In this document: positions 51,925 to 60,972 of the stretch, piece by piece
Layout: every line of letters begins with the position of its first letter
How positions within the stretch are numbered: position 1 is the stretch's first letter
NCBI GenBank assembly: GCA_025408425.1
Contig: JANXYX010000012.1
Coordinates: 62,001 to 126,000, forward strand
Source: Granulicella sp.
Lineage (GTDB): Bacteria > Acidobacteriota > Terriglobia > Terriglobales > Acidobacteriaceae
Length of the DNA: 64,000 nucleotides
Direction of reading: 5' to 3'
Notes under the pieces: generated by a model
Seen by the model: the letters and a program-made list of their open reading frames with translations, nothing else
What the model was told of the DNA's origin: nothing
Databases searched by the model: none
Program-made: the position numbers and the translations under genes

Positions 51925-52944
51925 ATGCGGCGGATTCCGATGATGGTAGTGATAGCGGCGATGTTGCCAATGGTTTCGATGACCTGTATCGCGCAGAGCG
52001 GTCCGTACAAGTTATTGACGACGGCGAAGGTCGGCGGTGAAGGTGGCTTCGATTATGTTTACGCAGACTCGGCGGCGCGGAGGCTGTATGTTCCTCGGCT
52101 GGGACCGTCGGGCAAGGTTACGGTCTTCGACATGGATACGCTGAAGCCGGTGGGAGAGATCGCAGGTGTGAGTGCGCATGGGGCTGCGGTGGATTCGGGG
52201 CATGGCTTTGGCAGCAGCAAGCCGGTGGTGATGTGGGATGCGAAGACGCTGGCGACGATCAAGACGATTGAGGTGCAGGGCGGACCGGATGGGATCGACT
52301 CGTTCGATGGACGGGTTTATGTGTTCAGCCATGCGGCGCCGAATGTGACGGTGATCGACGCGAAGGATGGTGCTGTAGTTGGGACGATCGACCTTGGGGG
52401 CGCGCCGGAACAGGCGGTGTCTGACGGCAAGGGACACCTCTATGTCGTTCTTGAAGACAACGACAAGATTGCGGTGGTAGATGCGAAGACGCTCGCGGTG
52501 ACGGCGCATTACGATCTAGCGGGGAAGGGTGGGACGTGTGCGGGGCTCGCGATTGATGTGAAGCACAACCTGCTGTTTGCGACGTGCCGGAAGCCGCAGA
52601 CGATGGTGATCCTGAATGCCGCAGATGGGAAGATCCTTGAGACGCTGCCGATCGGCAGCGGCACGGATGGCGCGGTGTTCAACCCGGCGACGATGGAGGC
52701 GTTCAGCTCACAGGGAGATGGGACGCTGACGATTGTGAAGGAGAACAGCCCGACGAGTTTTGCAGTGGAGCAGACCTTGACCACGATGCCGCGCGCGAAG
52801 ACGCTGACGCTGGATACGAAGACGAATAAGCTGTTCTTGATTACGGCAGAGTTTGGACCGGCACCGCCGCCTGAGCCGGGACAGCGGTTTTCGCGGGCAC
52901 CGATGGTGCCGGACACGTTCTCGATTCTGGTGGTGGGGAAGTAG
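51925..52944 (+). CDS. Exported YVTN/YncE-type beta-propeller protein
   Basis: 339 residues from ATG 51925 (GAGGAGA 6 bases upstream), with signal peptide MVVIAAMLPMVSMTCIAQS. Propeller repeats include VTVFDMDTLKPVGEIAG, VTVIDAKDGAVVGTIDLGGAPEQAVSD, AVVDAKTLAVTAHYDL and TMVILNAADGKILETLPIGSGTDG. Such YncE-like proteins are periplasmic or secreted, of unclear role (DNA or peptide binding in E. coli). It lies between yacG (other strand) and the yacG remnant, so the segment 51785-53013 is bracketed by copies of the same sequence in the same orientation. Confidence 0.85.
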   Translation: MRRIPMMVVIAAMLPMVSMTCIAQSGPYKLLTTAKVGGEGGFDYVYADSAARRLYVPRLGPSGKVTVFDMDTLKPVGEIAGVSAHGAAVDSGHGFGSSKPVVMWDAKTLATIKTIEVQGGPDGIDSFDGRVYVFSHAAPNVTVIDAKDGAVVGTIDLGGAPEQAVSDGKGHLYVVLEDNDKIAVVDAKTLAVTAHYDLAGKGGTCAGLAIDVKHNLLFATCRKPQTMVILNAADGKILETLPIGSGTDGAVFNPATMEAFSSQGDGTLTIVKENSPTSFAVEQTLTTMPRAKTLTLDTKTNKLFLITAEFGPAPPPEPGQRFSRAPMVPDTFSILVVGK

Positions 52945-53013
52945 AGCAAGAGCGCATCGAGTGAGTTGGGTTTGGATTTTCTCGATGCGTCTTGCGCTGG
53001 TTGAGATGGTGGA

Positions 53014-53100
53014 TCAGCGGTTGGGGCAGAAGGGAAAGTCCACGCCGGTGGCGAGGACAACTTTGCGGCAGGTGGGGGAGAAGAGGGCTTTTGGGTGTGG
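53014..53100 (-). pseudogene. Remnant of a second yacG copy
   Basis: Read on the minus strand from 53100, 28 codons give PHPKALFSPTCRKVVLATGV then DFPFCPNR and TGA. Compared with yacG, the first zinc cysteine is serine, the second and third are kept, and the fourth is lost to the stop; an in-frame TAA stands directly upstream, so there is no start. DNA identity to yacG is high over about 75 bases. It cannot make a functional zinc finger. Confidence 0.8.
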
Positions 53101-53142
53101 TTATGATATTTGCTTTATTTTCAAGTTGGGACAACGAGTAAA

Positions 53143-53691
53143 TTATCTCCAGCTTGAGGACATGTCACGTTTAACTATTTTACGAAGCTCTACAAGGCAT
53201 GTATCGGCAGATATCACCTTATGCTCGAAATGGGTTATGAGATTTTGATCTCGCTTCCACAGTTCGATACTCTCACCAAGGCTTAGCTGATGTTCTTGCA
53301 ATAAATGCACCGCGTCTTCGGTGATCGCGAAGGTTCCAATATCGATCTGTAACTGTAGGTCTGCGAGGCCGCTTAGCATGTCGCTCTCCAGGCGCTTCAT
53401 CACAACGTTGCGTTCCATCTCAAGCGACTCTTCTTGCGGGAGACTATGACCATTCTCAATGAGATTAAGCTCATGGGCGGAGTGGGTCTTAAGCTTGTGT
53501 AGTGCGATGAATATTTTGGTGTAAGCTTCGGCTTTTCGTTCCCACTGCTTCTCTGAATAGAAGCGCCAAAATGCCAGTCTGACTGTTGAGTAGGCGCTAA
53601 CCAATGCAATAACGAGGCCGACTACAAGACTTCCAGCCAATTGAGACCAATTGAAACCTGTGACATCTTTAGCAGCATCCACCATGTACAT
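53143..53691 (-). CDS. Single-helix membrane protein of unknown function, probably acquired
   Basis: 182 residues from ATG 53691 (AAGGAG 6 bases upstream). One N-terminal helix WSQLAGSLVVGLVIALVSAY near residues 15-35, then a long mostly helical cytoplasmic region (RFYSEKQWERKAEAYTKIFI, ENGHSLPQEESLEMERNVVM). Base composition is clearly AT-richer than neighbours and codons lack their G/C third-position skew, signs of recent transfer. It stands next to a block of dispersed repeats and the yacG remnant. No family recognised. Confidence 0.72.
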   Translation of the reverse strand: MYMVDAAKDVTGFNWSQLAGSLVVGLVIALVSAYSTVRLAFWRFYSEKQWERKAEAYTKIFIALHKLKTHSAHELNLIENGHSLPQEESLEMERNVVMKRLESDMLSGLADLQLQIDIGTFAITEDAVHLLQEHQLSLGESIELWKRDQNLITHFEHKVISADTCLVELRKIVKRDMSSSWR

Positions 53692-53755
53692 GAACTCTCC
53701 TTGTGATCTAGCGATCACACTATGTTGAATGTGATCGATGCAGTATGAGAGAGCA

Positions 53756-53882
53756 TATCCCAGGGGCTGAAGCCCGCTCTATTGCTGGTGTTGAATGCCT
53801 GGGCTAAAGCCCAGGCCTACCTCAGAAGCAAAAGCAACGGTAAGGGCAGAAGCAGATCCTCGCACTTCGCGAAGGATGACAA
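53756..53882. repeat. Cluster of dispersed hairpin repeats
   Basis: At 53756-53812 the + strand shows AGGGGCTGAAGCCCGC and, 20 bases on, GCCTGGGCTAAAGCCCAGGC, two GGGCTnAAGCCC palindromes. At 53845-53882 a GCAGATCCTCGCACTTCGCG / AAGGATGAC unit is a short relative of the repeat inside the M1 gene (7928-7996). A run of ACAAAAACACAA follows to about 53925. Confidence 0.65.
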
Positions 53883-53960
53883 CAAAAACACAAACACAAA
53901 GACAAAAACAACAGCAAGTGCAAATGCATGACATTGGCAGGAGCGTCGTTGTCGAAGGTC

Positions 53961-55532
53961 TTATTCGAGGATGCGGGCTACTACGTCGTAGTCGTGGGAC
54001 TCGGTGATTAGGGCGCGGTAGAAGGTGCCGGGGACGAGGGTTTCGTGGGGGCCGAAGTCGTTGATGAGGACTTTGCCGTCGATCTCTGGGGCGTGGAGCG
54101 GGGTGCGACCCTGCCAGAGGAGTTCGGTCTCTTCGGACTCGCCTTCGACGAGGAGATCGATCTCGCGGTCTACCCAGGCGGCTTTGGATTTGGTGCTGAT
54201 TTTTTGTTGCAGCTTCATGAGCTTGCGGCGGCGGGACTCGATGGTGCGTTTGGGGACTTTGAGTTCGTCGGCGAGGTTGAAGGCGGCTGCGCCTTCTTCG
54301 TCGGAGTAGGTGAAGACGCCGAGCCAGTCGATCTGGGCGGCGGTGATGAAGGCTTCGAGCTCTTTGAAGTCGGCTTCGGTTTCGCCGGGGAAGCCGACGA
54401 TGAAGCTGGTGCGGATGACGATGCCGGGAACGATGCGACGGGCCTTGGCGATGAGGTCGAGGAAGATCTGGGCGTTGCCGCCGCGCTTCATGCGTTTGAG
54501 GACGGAGGGGCTGGCGTGCTGGAGGGGGACGTCGAGGTACTTGGCGATGGTGTCGTGTTTGGCCATCGTTTCGAGCAGGCGGGTGGTGACCTTGTTGGGG
54601 TAGGTGTAGAGGAAGCGGAGCCAGCGGAGGCCGGGGAGGACGGCGAGGGCGTCGAGTAGTTGGGCGAGGCCGTCGGTGAGGCCCAGGTCTTCGCCGTAGC
54701 AGGTGGTGTCCTGGCCGATGAGGGTGATCTCGCGGACGCCCTGGGCGATGAGGTTTTCGGTCTCGGCGACGATGGAGGACATGCGGCGGGAGCGGAATTT
54801 GCCGCGGAGCTGGGGGATGATGCAGAAGCTGCAGGGGTGATCGCAGCCTTCGGCGATCTTGATGTAGGCGCTGGCACGGGGGGTGGTGAGGATGCGCGGG
54901 GTTTCGTCGGAGTAGAGGTACTCGGGGAGTGCGGCGGTGGCTCCGTCCCATGCGGCGCGGGAGAAGCGGCCGGATTGTTCGCGTGCGTCACCTTCGGGGC
55001 GGGATTGGAGTTGCTCGCCGACTTCGGTGGGGTGCGAGTGCTGGTGGACGGCGCTGGGGGCGCGAGAGATCTGGGACTGGGTGAGGATGTTGAATGGGGA
55101 GTCTGAGGCGGCGTGGCCGGTGGGGGTGAGGCCAGCGGCGGCGAGGATGGCTTCGAGTTCTCCGGTGCCTACTACGGCGTCGACCTCGGGGATGTTCTTC
55201 TGGATCTCGTCGCGGTAGCGCTCGACGAGGCAGCCGGCGACGACGATGCGCTGGGCTTTGCCGCCGTTCTGCTGCTTGTGCTGGACCATCTCGAGGATGG
55301 TGTTCACGGACTCCTGCTTGGCGGAGTCGATGAAGGAGCAGGTGTTGATGACGATGATTTCAGCGTCTTCGGCGTTGGGAGTGAGCTCGGCTCCGTTGTG
55401 GTGGAGGAGGCCCATCATGACCTCGGAGTCGACGAGGTTCTTGGGGCAGCCGAGGGAGACGAAGCCTACTTTGGGACGGGGCTGGGCGGGGGCTGACGGA
55501 GTCAGGGGTTCGAGAATGGCGGGGGGAGTCAC
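53961..55532 (-). CDS. rimO: Ribosomal protein S12 methylthiotransferase RimO, with inserted linker
   Basis: 523 residues, longer than the usual 430-450. Radical SAM methylthiotransferase for Asp89 of S12. N-terminal UPF0004 domain with cysteines in LGCPKNLVDSE, VINTCSFIDSAK and VAGCLVERY; radical SAM cluster CDHPCSFCIIP near residue 240; C-terminal TRAM domain (LLVEGESEETELLWQGRTPL). Between the two N-terminal domains, about residues 143-215 form a poorly conserved insert (TGHAASDSPFNILTQSQIS ... RFSRAAWDGATAAL). Start ATG 55532. The S12 gene is not in the window. Confidence 0.93.
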   Translation of the reverse strand: MTPPAILEPLTPSAPAQPRPKVGFVSLGCPKNLVDSEVMMGLLHHNGAELTPNAEDAEIIVINTCSFIDSAKQESVNTILEMVQHKQQNGGKAQRIVVAGCLVERYRDEIQKNIPEVDAVVGTGELEAILAAAGLTPTGHAASDSPFNILTQSQISRAPSAVHQHSHPTEVGEQLQSRPEGDAREQSGRFSRAAWDGATAALPEYLYSDETPRILTTPRASAYIKIAEGCDHPCSFCIIPQLRGKFRSRRMSSIVAETENLIAQGVREITLIGQDTTCYGEDLGLTDGLAQLLDALAVLPGLRWLRFLYTYPNKVTTRLLETMAKHDTIAKYLDVPLQHASPSVLKRMKRGGNAQIFLDLIAKARRIVPGIVIRTSFIVGFPGETEADFKELEAFITAAQIDWLGVFTYSDEEGAAAFNLADELKVPKRTIESRRRKLMKLQQKISTKSKAAWVDREIDLLVEGESEETELLWQGRTPLHAPEIDGKVLINDFGPHETLVPGTFYRALITESHDYDVVARILE

Positions 55533-55633
55533 AGACCTACTATTTTAGCAATTTTCGCGGGAAATTATCGCAGAAGAGGTTCTGACGGCGACAGTGGGAC
55601 TGCGGGAATGAAGCTGAAGCGCTGTGGCTGATG

Positions 55634-57499
55634 CTAGCTGACGTGGACGATGGGGCGATGCTTTGGGTCTTTTACTGCGCGGCGCAGGACCTCATGGGTG
55701 AGTGGTGCGGTGTCGCCCTGGCCGAGGAAGATGAAGCGGAGGACGTTGGTGACGGGGTTGACCTCGGTCCAGTGGAAGTAGCTGTGTGGGATTTTGCCGG
55801 TTTGTGCTTCGAGGTAGATGAGCATGGCGGCGATGGAGTTTGCGACAACGGGGCTCTTGGCGTAGAGGATGCGGTGGGGGCCTTCGCGGCGGCCTTTGAC
55901 GTGGAGATGTTCGCTGAAGTCGGAGGCGTCGCCGCGCTCGACCTCAAAGAAGAAGACGCATTCGTCGGCGGGGAGACCATGCATGGAGCGGAGTTGGAGG
56001 AATGCCTCTTCGCGGGTCTTGCCGGAGGTGGATGTGGGGTCCCAGGCGATGAGGCGGATGACTTGATCTTCGTCGTCGGCGAGGAGCTCTTTTGCGGAGT
56101 CGTCGAGTTCTACGGCGGTGATGCGGAGCTCGGTGGCGCGGAAGGCGCGCGAGAGGAGTGATGTGAAGATGATGCTGGCGATGAAGATGGTGGAGATCTT
56201 CAGGCCTTCAGGGCGCTCGAAGATGTTGGCGGCGGTGGTGTAGATGAAGATGAGCGAGATGAAGCCGAAGACCCAGCGGACGAGGCCTTTGCGTGCGGCG
56301 ATGGTGACGGCGCAGGAGCCAGAGGTCATGAGGACGAGGACGCCGGTGGCGTATGCTCCGCCCTGGGCGTCTACGTTGGCGCGGAAGAGGATTGTGACGG
56401 TGAAGGCGATTCCCATGAAGACGAGGATGAGTGGGCGTGCGGCGCGAGCCCACTCGGGGGCCATGCCGAAGCGGGGGAGATAGCGGGGGATGAGATTGAG
56501 GAGTCCGGCCATGGCGGAGGCGCCGGCGAAGGCGAGGATGAGGATGGTGCTGATGTCGTAGACGGAGCCGAAGGCGTTGCCGAGGTACTGGTGCGCGAGA
56601 TACGACACGGCGCGACCGTTGGCGGCGCCGCCATCTTGAAACTCTTTGGCGGGGATGAGCAGGGTGGTGACGATACTGGTGGTGATGAGAAAGCCGCTCA
56701 TGATGATGGCGGCGGTGGCAAGGAGTTTGCGAGTGTTGCGGATGCGGTCAGGGAGGTCGGCTCCCGCGATGAGAGGCATGACGGCGACGCCGGTCTCAAA
56801 GCCGGAGAGTCCGAGCGCGAGGCGCGGGAAGAGAAGCAGAGCTATGCCGATGATGGCGAGAGGATTGTGGTGCTGGGTGAGAAGGGCGTGCTCCCAGTCC
56901 GGGAGGAGTCTTGGGTGCTGGATGACGTGCCAGAGGGCGACTACGGTGATGACGGCGTTGAGTGCGAGGTAGGTGCCGACCAGGCTGACGGCGATGTGGA
57001 TGGCTTCCTTGAATCCCTTGAGGAAGATGGCGCTGAGGATGGTGAGGAGCAGAAGGGTGACGGCCATCTGGCTCTGCATCCACGGGGGTGTGAAGGGATT
57101 GTGGACGAAGTGAGCGGCGGCGTCTGCCGCGGAGAGGGTCATGGTGATGATGAAGTCAGTAGCAGCGAAGCCGAGGAGGGCGAGCACGAAGATCTTGCCG
57201 CTCCAGCGAGGGAAGAGCTTTTCGAGCATGGCGATGCTGCCCTGGCCGTTAGGACTGGCTGCTGCGACACGGTTGTAGACGGGCAGTGCAGCAAAGAGGG
57301 TGACGACGACGAGGACGAGCGTGGCGACGGGAGAGAGGAGGCCAGCAGCAAGGAAGGCGATACCGGGCTGGTAGCCGAGGGTGGAGAAGTAGTCGACGCC
57401 GGTGAGGCACATGACACTCCACCAGGCGTGCTTGGTTTCCGGCTCCTTGAGTCCCTCAGGCAATCGCAGATCAGACAACAACCACTCTGTGAACTTCAC
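55634..57499 (-). CDS. APC-superfamily permease
   Basis: 621 residues from GTG 57499. About twelve helices: [60 protein letters not shown] with the APC family's glycine-rich elements, and a C-terminal soluble region of about 120 residues ([21 protein letters not shown]). Amino acid or polyamine transport is likely; the substrate is unknown. Distinct from the KimA-like protein at 21740-23608, sharing only the superfamily. Upstream a 135-base spacer leads to the secreted protein. Confidence 0.85.
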   Translation of the reverse strand: MKFTEWLLSDLRLPEGLKEPETKHAWWSVMCLTGVDYFSTLGYQPGIAFLAAGLLSPVATLVLVVVTLFAALPVYNRVAAASPNGQGSIAMLEKLFPRWSGKIFVLALLGFAATDFIITMTLSAADAAAHFVHNPFTPPWMQSQMAVTLLLLTILSAIFLKGFKEAIHIAVSLVGTYLALNAVITVVALWHVIQHPRLLPDWEHALLTQHHNPLAIIGIALLLFPRLALGLSGFETGVAVMPLIAGADLPDRIRNTRKLLATAAIIMSGFLITTSIVTTLLIPAKEFQDGGAANGRAVSYLAHQYLGNAFGSVYDISTILILAFAGASAMAGLLNLIPRYLPRFGMAPEWARAARPLILVFMGIAFTVTILFRANVDAQGGAYATGVLVLMTSGSCAVTIAARKGLVRWVFGFISLIFIYTTAANIFERPEGLKISTIFIASIIFTSLLSRAFRATELRITAVELDDSAKELLADDEDQVIRLIAWDPTSTSGKTREEAFLQLRSMHGLPADECVFFFEVERGDASDFSEHLHVKGRREGPHRILYAKSPVVANSIAAMLIYLEAQTGKIPHSYFHWTEVNPVTNVLRFIFLGQGDTAPLTHEVLRRAVKDPKHRPIVHVS

Positions 57500-57634
57500 C
57501 GATCAGTACCTTCTCTGAGGAGCCATGGTTGGGGCTCCCCAGTTGGGCGAGATGCAATTGGAGATACCAGCAACATTCAGATTCTTCCAGACTCTGCAGA
57601 GGGTGAAAGGAGCGTTGGAGTTAGACAAGGACGA

Positions 57635-59290
57635 CTATTGGCAGCCACCGACTTTGAAAGATGCGATGCGGGTGTGCCAGTTGAAGGTACCGTTGGCGGC
57701 GAGGTACTCGTTGGTGTACCAGAAGGTGCAATCGTCGACCGGATCGACGGTCATAGCGCTGTAGTCTCCCCAGCGATTGAGCGTCCTCTGTTGCGCGCCT
57801 GAGCCGGCAAAGAGTAATTGTTCAGAGCCCAGTGTGCTGAGGGTATCGGTGGGTGTGCGGTAGGAGTAGCTGATGGAGGGGTAGGCTGTACCGCTTGAAG
57901 TGCTGTATCCAACCGCGAGGTTGCCCTTCTTGTCTGACGCGATCGATCCCATCCAGCGGTTTAGACCTCCTGATGGCGCATAGGTGGACTGTTGATAGAC
58001 GGTGACTCCACCGGATGTGGCTGGGCGCAGCTCGTACCAGCGGACACCGGCGGCGACAGCACCGGGGTTCGTGGAGTGATTGACGAAGAGGGCTTCATGG
58101 CCGTCGCTGAAGTGTCTGTAGGAGAGGCGATACATGAGGCGGTCGGCGAGAGAGTCGAGCAACTGCGATGTTCCGGGCTGCGGGACGCAGGTGCCTCCGC
58201 TGCAGGCTGCGCTGAAGGTCGCGACCGAAGTGATGTAAGGGCCGGTGAGGGTGGTGTTCGTGCTGGTGGTGAAGTCTACGTGGAATCGCCAGGTGCTGAG
58301 ACTGTTGGAGCCGAAGTTGAGGAAGTACTCATTGGACCCGGTGGGCGGCGGTGTGGTCCCGTCTATGTCCGCAGGGAGAACTCCGCCGTAGGAGTTGGAT
58401 AGCTGGAAGCATTGTTCTGCTGCGGTCGTTCCTGCGCGCATTGCAGCGCCGTTGTAGGCGCAGAGTCGGGCGCCGGCGAAGGAGTTGCCGCTAAACATGT
58501 TGTAGGTCGCGAAGTAGGTTCCGTTCCATACGCCGAATTTTGGATAGTCGTTGAAGTTGGGCTGACGGTAGGCGTACACGTTGTATGCGCCGGTGGCGTC
58601 GCTTGTCTGGGAGACGGCGATGCACTGCCAATAACCCGCCGTGCTGCCATTGGTGACTGAGAACTGAGTGAGGATCCAGCGCTGATTCGCCTTGTCGTAT
58701 TGAGCGATTGGGTCTCCGTCGTTGTTGACCGCGCAGGGGTGGGTGGCACCGAGGGGCTGAAAGAGCTGATTGCCGGCCACGGGGCCTTCGAGGAGGTTGC
58801 CGGTTCCTTTGTCGAAGACTGCGAAAGACTCGTTGACCCACTGAACGTACTGGGTGGCACCGACAGCGCCGTTGGTATCAGGAGGCGCGGAGTTGACGGA
58901 GAAGTTGGGGAAGCCGTTGCCGAGGCCTTCAAAGTTATTTCCAGGAGCAAGCGTGCCATTGCTGGGGAGAGCCGTAGATTGCACTACGGGATCGCTCGAT
59001 CCACCGCCGCCGCCGGGTTTGCCCTTGTTGCCGCCTGGCAGTAGACGGATAGGCTTGTCGTTTTTGGGTCCGTCTGCCTGTCCCTTGCGCATTCCGTGAA
59101 CAGTGATCGTGGTTGCGCCTGCGCCATAGCTGACGTCTGGGTTGGTCATGGTCACAACCTGATCCGATGTCTGCGGATTTTCGGCGAAGGCCACAAGGCC
59201 ACCACACAGTGTTGCTAAGGTGAATGCGGAGACCAAGCCGAAGCTGATGGCTCGGATTGTGGAGCATTGAGAGAGATTGGCAGATGACAT
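57635..59290 (-). CDS. Large secreted protein of unknown function
   Basis: 551 residues from ATG 59290 (CAGGAGG 6 bases upstream). Signal peptide ISFGLVSAFTLATLCGGLVAFA, then a Gly/Lys-rich stretch (NKGKPGGGGGSSDP) and a beta-rich body with SAPPDTNGAVGATQYVQWVN, NYFATYNMF-type motifs, paired cysteines (AACSGGTCVPQPG) and a C-terminal DDCTFWYTNEYLAANGTFNWHTRIASF. A few other bacteria have proteins of this type in secreted beta-propeller or lectin-like settings, but I name none. Expected extracellular. Stands next to the pectinesterase gene. Function unknown. Confidence 0.75.
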   Translation of the reverse strand: MSSANLSQCSTIRAISFGLVSAFTLATLCGGLVAFAENPQTSDQVVTMTNPDVSYGAGATTITVHGMRKGQADGPKNDKPIRLLPGGNKGKPGGGGGSSDPVVQSTALPSNGTLAPGNNFEGLGNGFPNFSVNSAPPDTNGAVGATQYVQWVNESFAVFDKGTGNLLEGPVAGNQLFQPLGATHPCAVNNDGDPIAQYDKANQRWILTQFSVTNGSTAGYWQCIAVSQTSDATGAYNVYAYRQPNFNDYPKFGVWNGTYFATYNMFSGNSFAGARLCAYNGAAMRAGTTAAEQCFQLSNSYGGVLPADIDGTTPPPTGSNEYFLNFGSNSLSTWRFHVDFTTSTNTTLTGPYITSVATFSAACSGGTCVPQPGTSQLLDSLADRLMYRLSYRHFSDGHEALFVNHSTNPGAVAAGVRWYELRPATSGGVTVYQQSTYAPSGGLNRWMGSIASDKKGNLAVGYSTSSGTAYPSISYSYRTPTDTLSTLGSEQLLFAGSGAQQRTLNRWGDYSAMTVDPVDDCTFWYTNEYLAANGTFNWHTRIASFKVGGCQ

Positions 59291-59431
59291 GGAAGCCTCC
59301 TGAGTTGCGTGCGGAAGTCTGGGCGCTCTGTGGAGATCAATTCTTGATACCCGTTGACCTTGTGTCGCAAAGGTAGACCTAGTCAGAAAAACTGTAAAGA
59401 AAAAACAAACAGAGGCAGCACTGTATCTGCA

Positions 59432-60454
59432 CTAAGGAAGGAGTTTAGCTTCGGCCTGGGGGTTCCAGTGGTCTGGGCCTTTGGAGGGGCCGCCGAGGAA
59501 GTTTGCGGGCAGGTAGGGTTTGGTCTGGGTGGGGGTGAGTTGGTGGGACCAGGGGACTCGGGTGGATGGGGATGCGCCGGGGCCGGTGGAGTTGGATTCG
59601 GCGTAGTAGGCGGTGGCTTCATTAGAGCCTTTGCCCCAGTTATTCCAGCCTTCGGGAGCTAGATTGGCGGGGAGGGCGGTGTTGATGAAGATGACGCGAG
59701 AGTAGGGGCGCCAGGGGCGGCCGAGGCCGAATGATCTTCCGCCGAGGTCGTCGCTGGTGACGGTGCTGTTGAGGATGACGTAGCCGGTGGTCTGGTCCGG
59801 TGCGGTGCGCGACTGGGCGGTGAGGAAGCCGGGGCCGTTGGCGTGCAGATGGGAGTGGTCGAAGACGGCGGTGGCGTTGCCAAAGATGAAATCGACGCCG
59901 CCTTCAATGTAGGAGTCGAGGTAGTACTGGCGGCCGAAGTCGGCGAAGAGGGTGTCCTGATGGCCGAGGAAGCGGCAGTCCTTGAAGATGACGCGGTCGG
60001 CGCGGACGGCGATGGCGACGGCCTGGCCGGTGTTGCCGGCAGTGTTCTCGAAGGTAAGGTTGTCGGCCTGGAAGCCGTTGCCGTTGACTTCGACGGTCTC
60101 GGTGAAGAAGGTTCCGCCAGCTTGTTTGGTGTTGAGGGAGTTGGTGATGACTACGTCTTCAGGGGATTTGCCCATGCCGAGGAGGGTGATGTTGGTATGG
60201 TTCTGGGTGATGATGACACGCTCGTGATAAGTGCCGGGGGCGATCTCGATGAAGACGCGGCCGGGTGTACCGTCGGGATTGGGCGTGGCGAAGGGATGGT
60301 GGTCGAGGGCCATCTGGATGGTGGGGAAGGAGTCGGTGGCCTCGATGCCGGTCTTGAGGGTGGGGTCGACGCGGACATGGACGTCGGTTGCGAAGAGATG
60401 AGGGGTCTGGGCGATGAGGGTGGCAGCAAGCAGTGTGAGCAAGGCGCGATGCAT
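59432..60454 (-). CDS. Secreted pectinesterase (CE8)
   Basis: 340 residues with signal peptide (LLTLLAATLIAQTPHLFA). De-esterifies methyl-esterified pectin. CE8 right-handed beta-helix motifs: GQAVAIAV (Q144), FLGHQDTLFAD (Q166, D167), SYIEGGVDFIFGNATA (catalytic D188), LGRPWRPYSRVIFINT (arginine). Start ATG 60454. The gene is likely expressed on plant matter, though no pectin lyase is nearby. The SRP RNA lies about 107 bases upstream on the opposite strand. Confidence 0.92.
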   Translation of the reverse strand: MHRALLTLLAATLIAQTPHLFATDVHVRVDPTLKTGIEATDSFPTIQMALDHHPFATPNPDGTPGRVFIEIAPGTYHERVIITQNHTNITLLGMGKSPEDVVITNSLNTKQAGGTFFTETVEVNGNGFQADNLTFENTAGNTGQAVAIAVRADRVIFKDCRFLGHQDTLFADFGRQYYLDSYIEGGVDFIFGNATAVFDHSHLHANGPGFLTAQSRTAPDQTTGYVILNSTVTSDDLGGRSFGLGRPWRPYSRVIFINTALPANLAPEGWNNWGKGSNEATAYYAESNSTGPGASPSTRVPWSHQLTPTQTKPYLPANFLGGPSKGPDHWNPQAEAKLLP

Positions 60455-60523
60455 GGAGGAAGTATAGGGTGTTGGCCGAGAGCGTTGAGTTCCGGGAGGA
60501 GCAGAGACGGTGGCGGCAACGGG

Positions 60524-60553
60524 TTGGAGCGGAAGGTGCGGGCGATGGTAGAC
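60524..60553 (+). promoter_or_regulatory. Probable promoter of the SRP RNA
   Basis: TTGGAG (60524-60529), 18-base spacer, TAGACT (60548-60553). The expected start near 60560 fits the 5' end of the RNA. Confidence 0.5.
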
Positions 60554-60560
60554 TTGTACG

Positions 60561-60657
60561 TGTGCCGGGTCCTACGCGACGTAATCCCGCCAACCCCGCC
60601 AGGTCCGGAAGGAAGCAACGGTAACGGGCTAGTACGGGCGCAGTAGGTCACCCGGCG
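60561..60657 (+). ncRNA. ffs: Signal recognition particle RNA (small bacterial type)
   Basis: About 97 bases. The universal apical motif is intact in CCAGGTCCGGAAGGAAGCAA (60598-60617), with flanking CCCGCC/GGTAACGGG arms. The base stem pairs GCCGGGT (60563-60569) with ACCCGGC (60649-60655). It works with Ffh (not in window) and FtsY (43313-44329). Copies of its 3' arm recur downstream. Confidence 0.93.
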
Positions 60658-60780
60658 CATATTTTTAACCCACTTCGACTTCCATGTTTGTACCGCAATG
60701 GCGCAGTAGGTCACCCGGCGCATATTATTTCCCCGCATCGTATTCGGTTGAGTCTTCGCATGGCGCAGTAGGTTACGGGA
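60636..60780. repeat. Triplicated 3' end of the SRP RNA gene
   Basis: 27 identical bases starting GGCGCAGTAGGTCACCCGGC occur at 60636-60662 (inside and just past ffs) and 60699-60725. A third, partly decayed copy (GGCGCAGTAGGTTACGGG) lies at 60761-60778. Spacing is 63 and 62 bases; the spacers are unrelated. The copies 2 and 3 have no SRP apical motif. Confidence 0.85.
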
Positions 60781-60972
60781 TTCAGATCTTCCCATGAAAA
60801 TTCAGGAATTGGACGTTTCGGCAGGTTGCTGCTGGGCGTATTCGCGTGCGTTTTGAGGCTGATGCAAAGAGTTGATGACACTTGTGGAGTTCTCAGCGAG
60901 AATGGTGCCGGCGTGTGAACAATGGTTCATTTGTAATAGTTTTGTATTCTGTAGACATAGTGAGGTGATGGA

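Noticed and set aside
60636-60780. Possible mini-CRISPR: 27-base repeats with about 36-base spacers and a degenerate last repeat
   Set aside because: The first repeat is the 3' arm of the SRP RNA, only three copies exist, and no cas genes lie near. The ffs-derived explanation is better.
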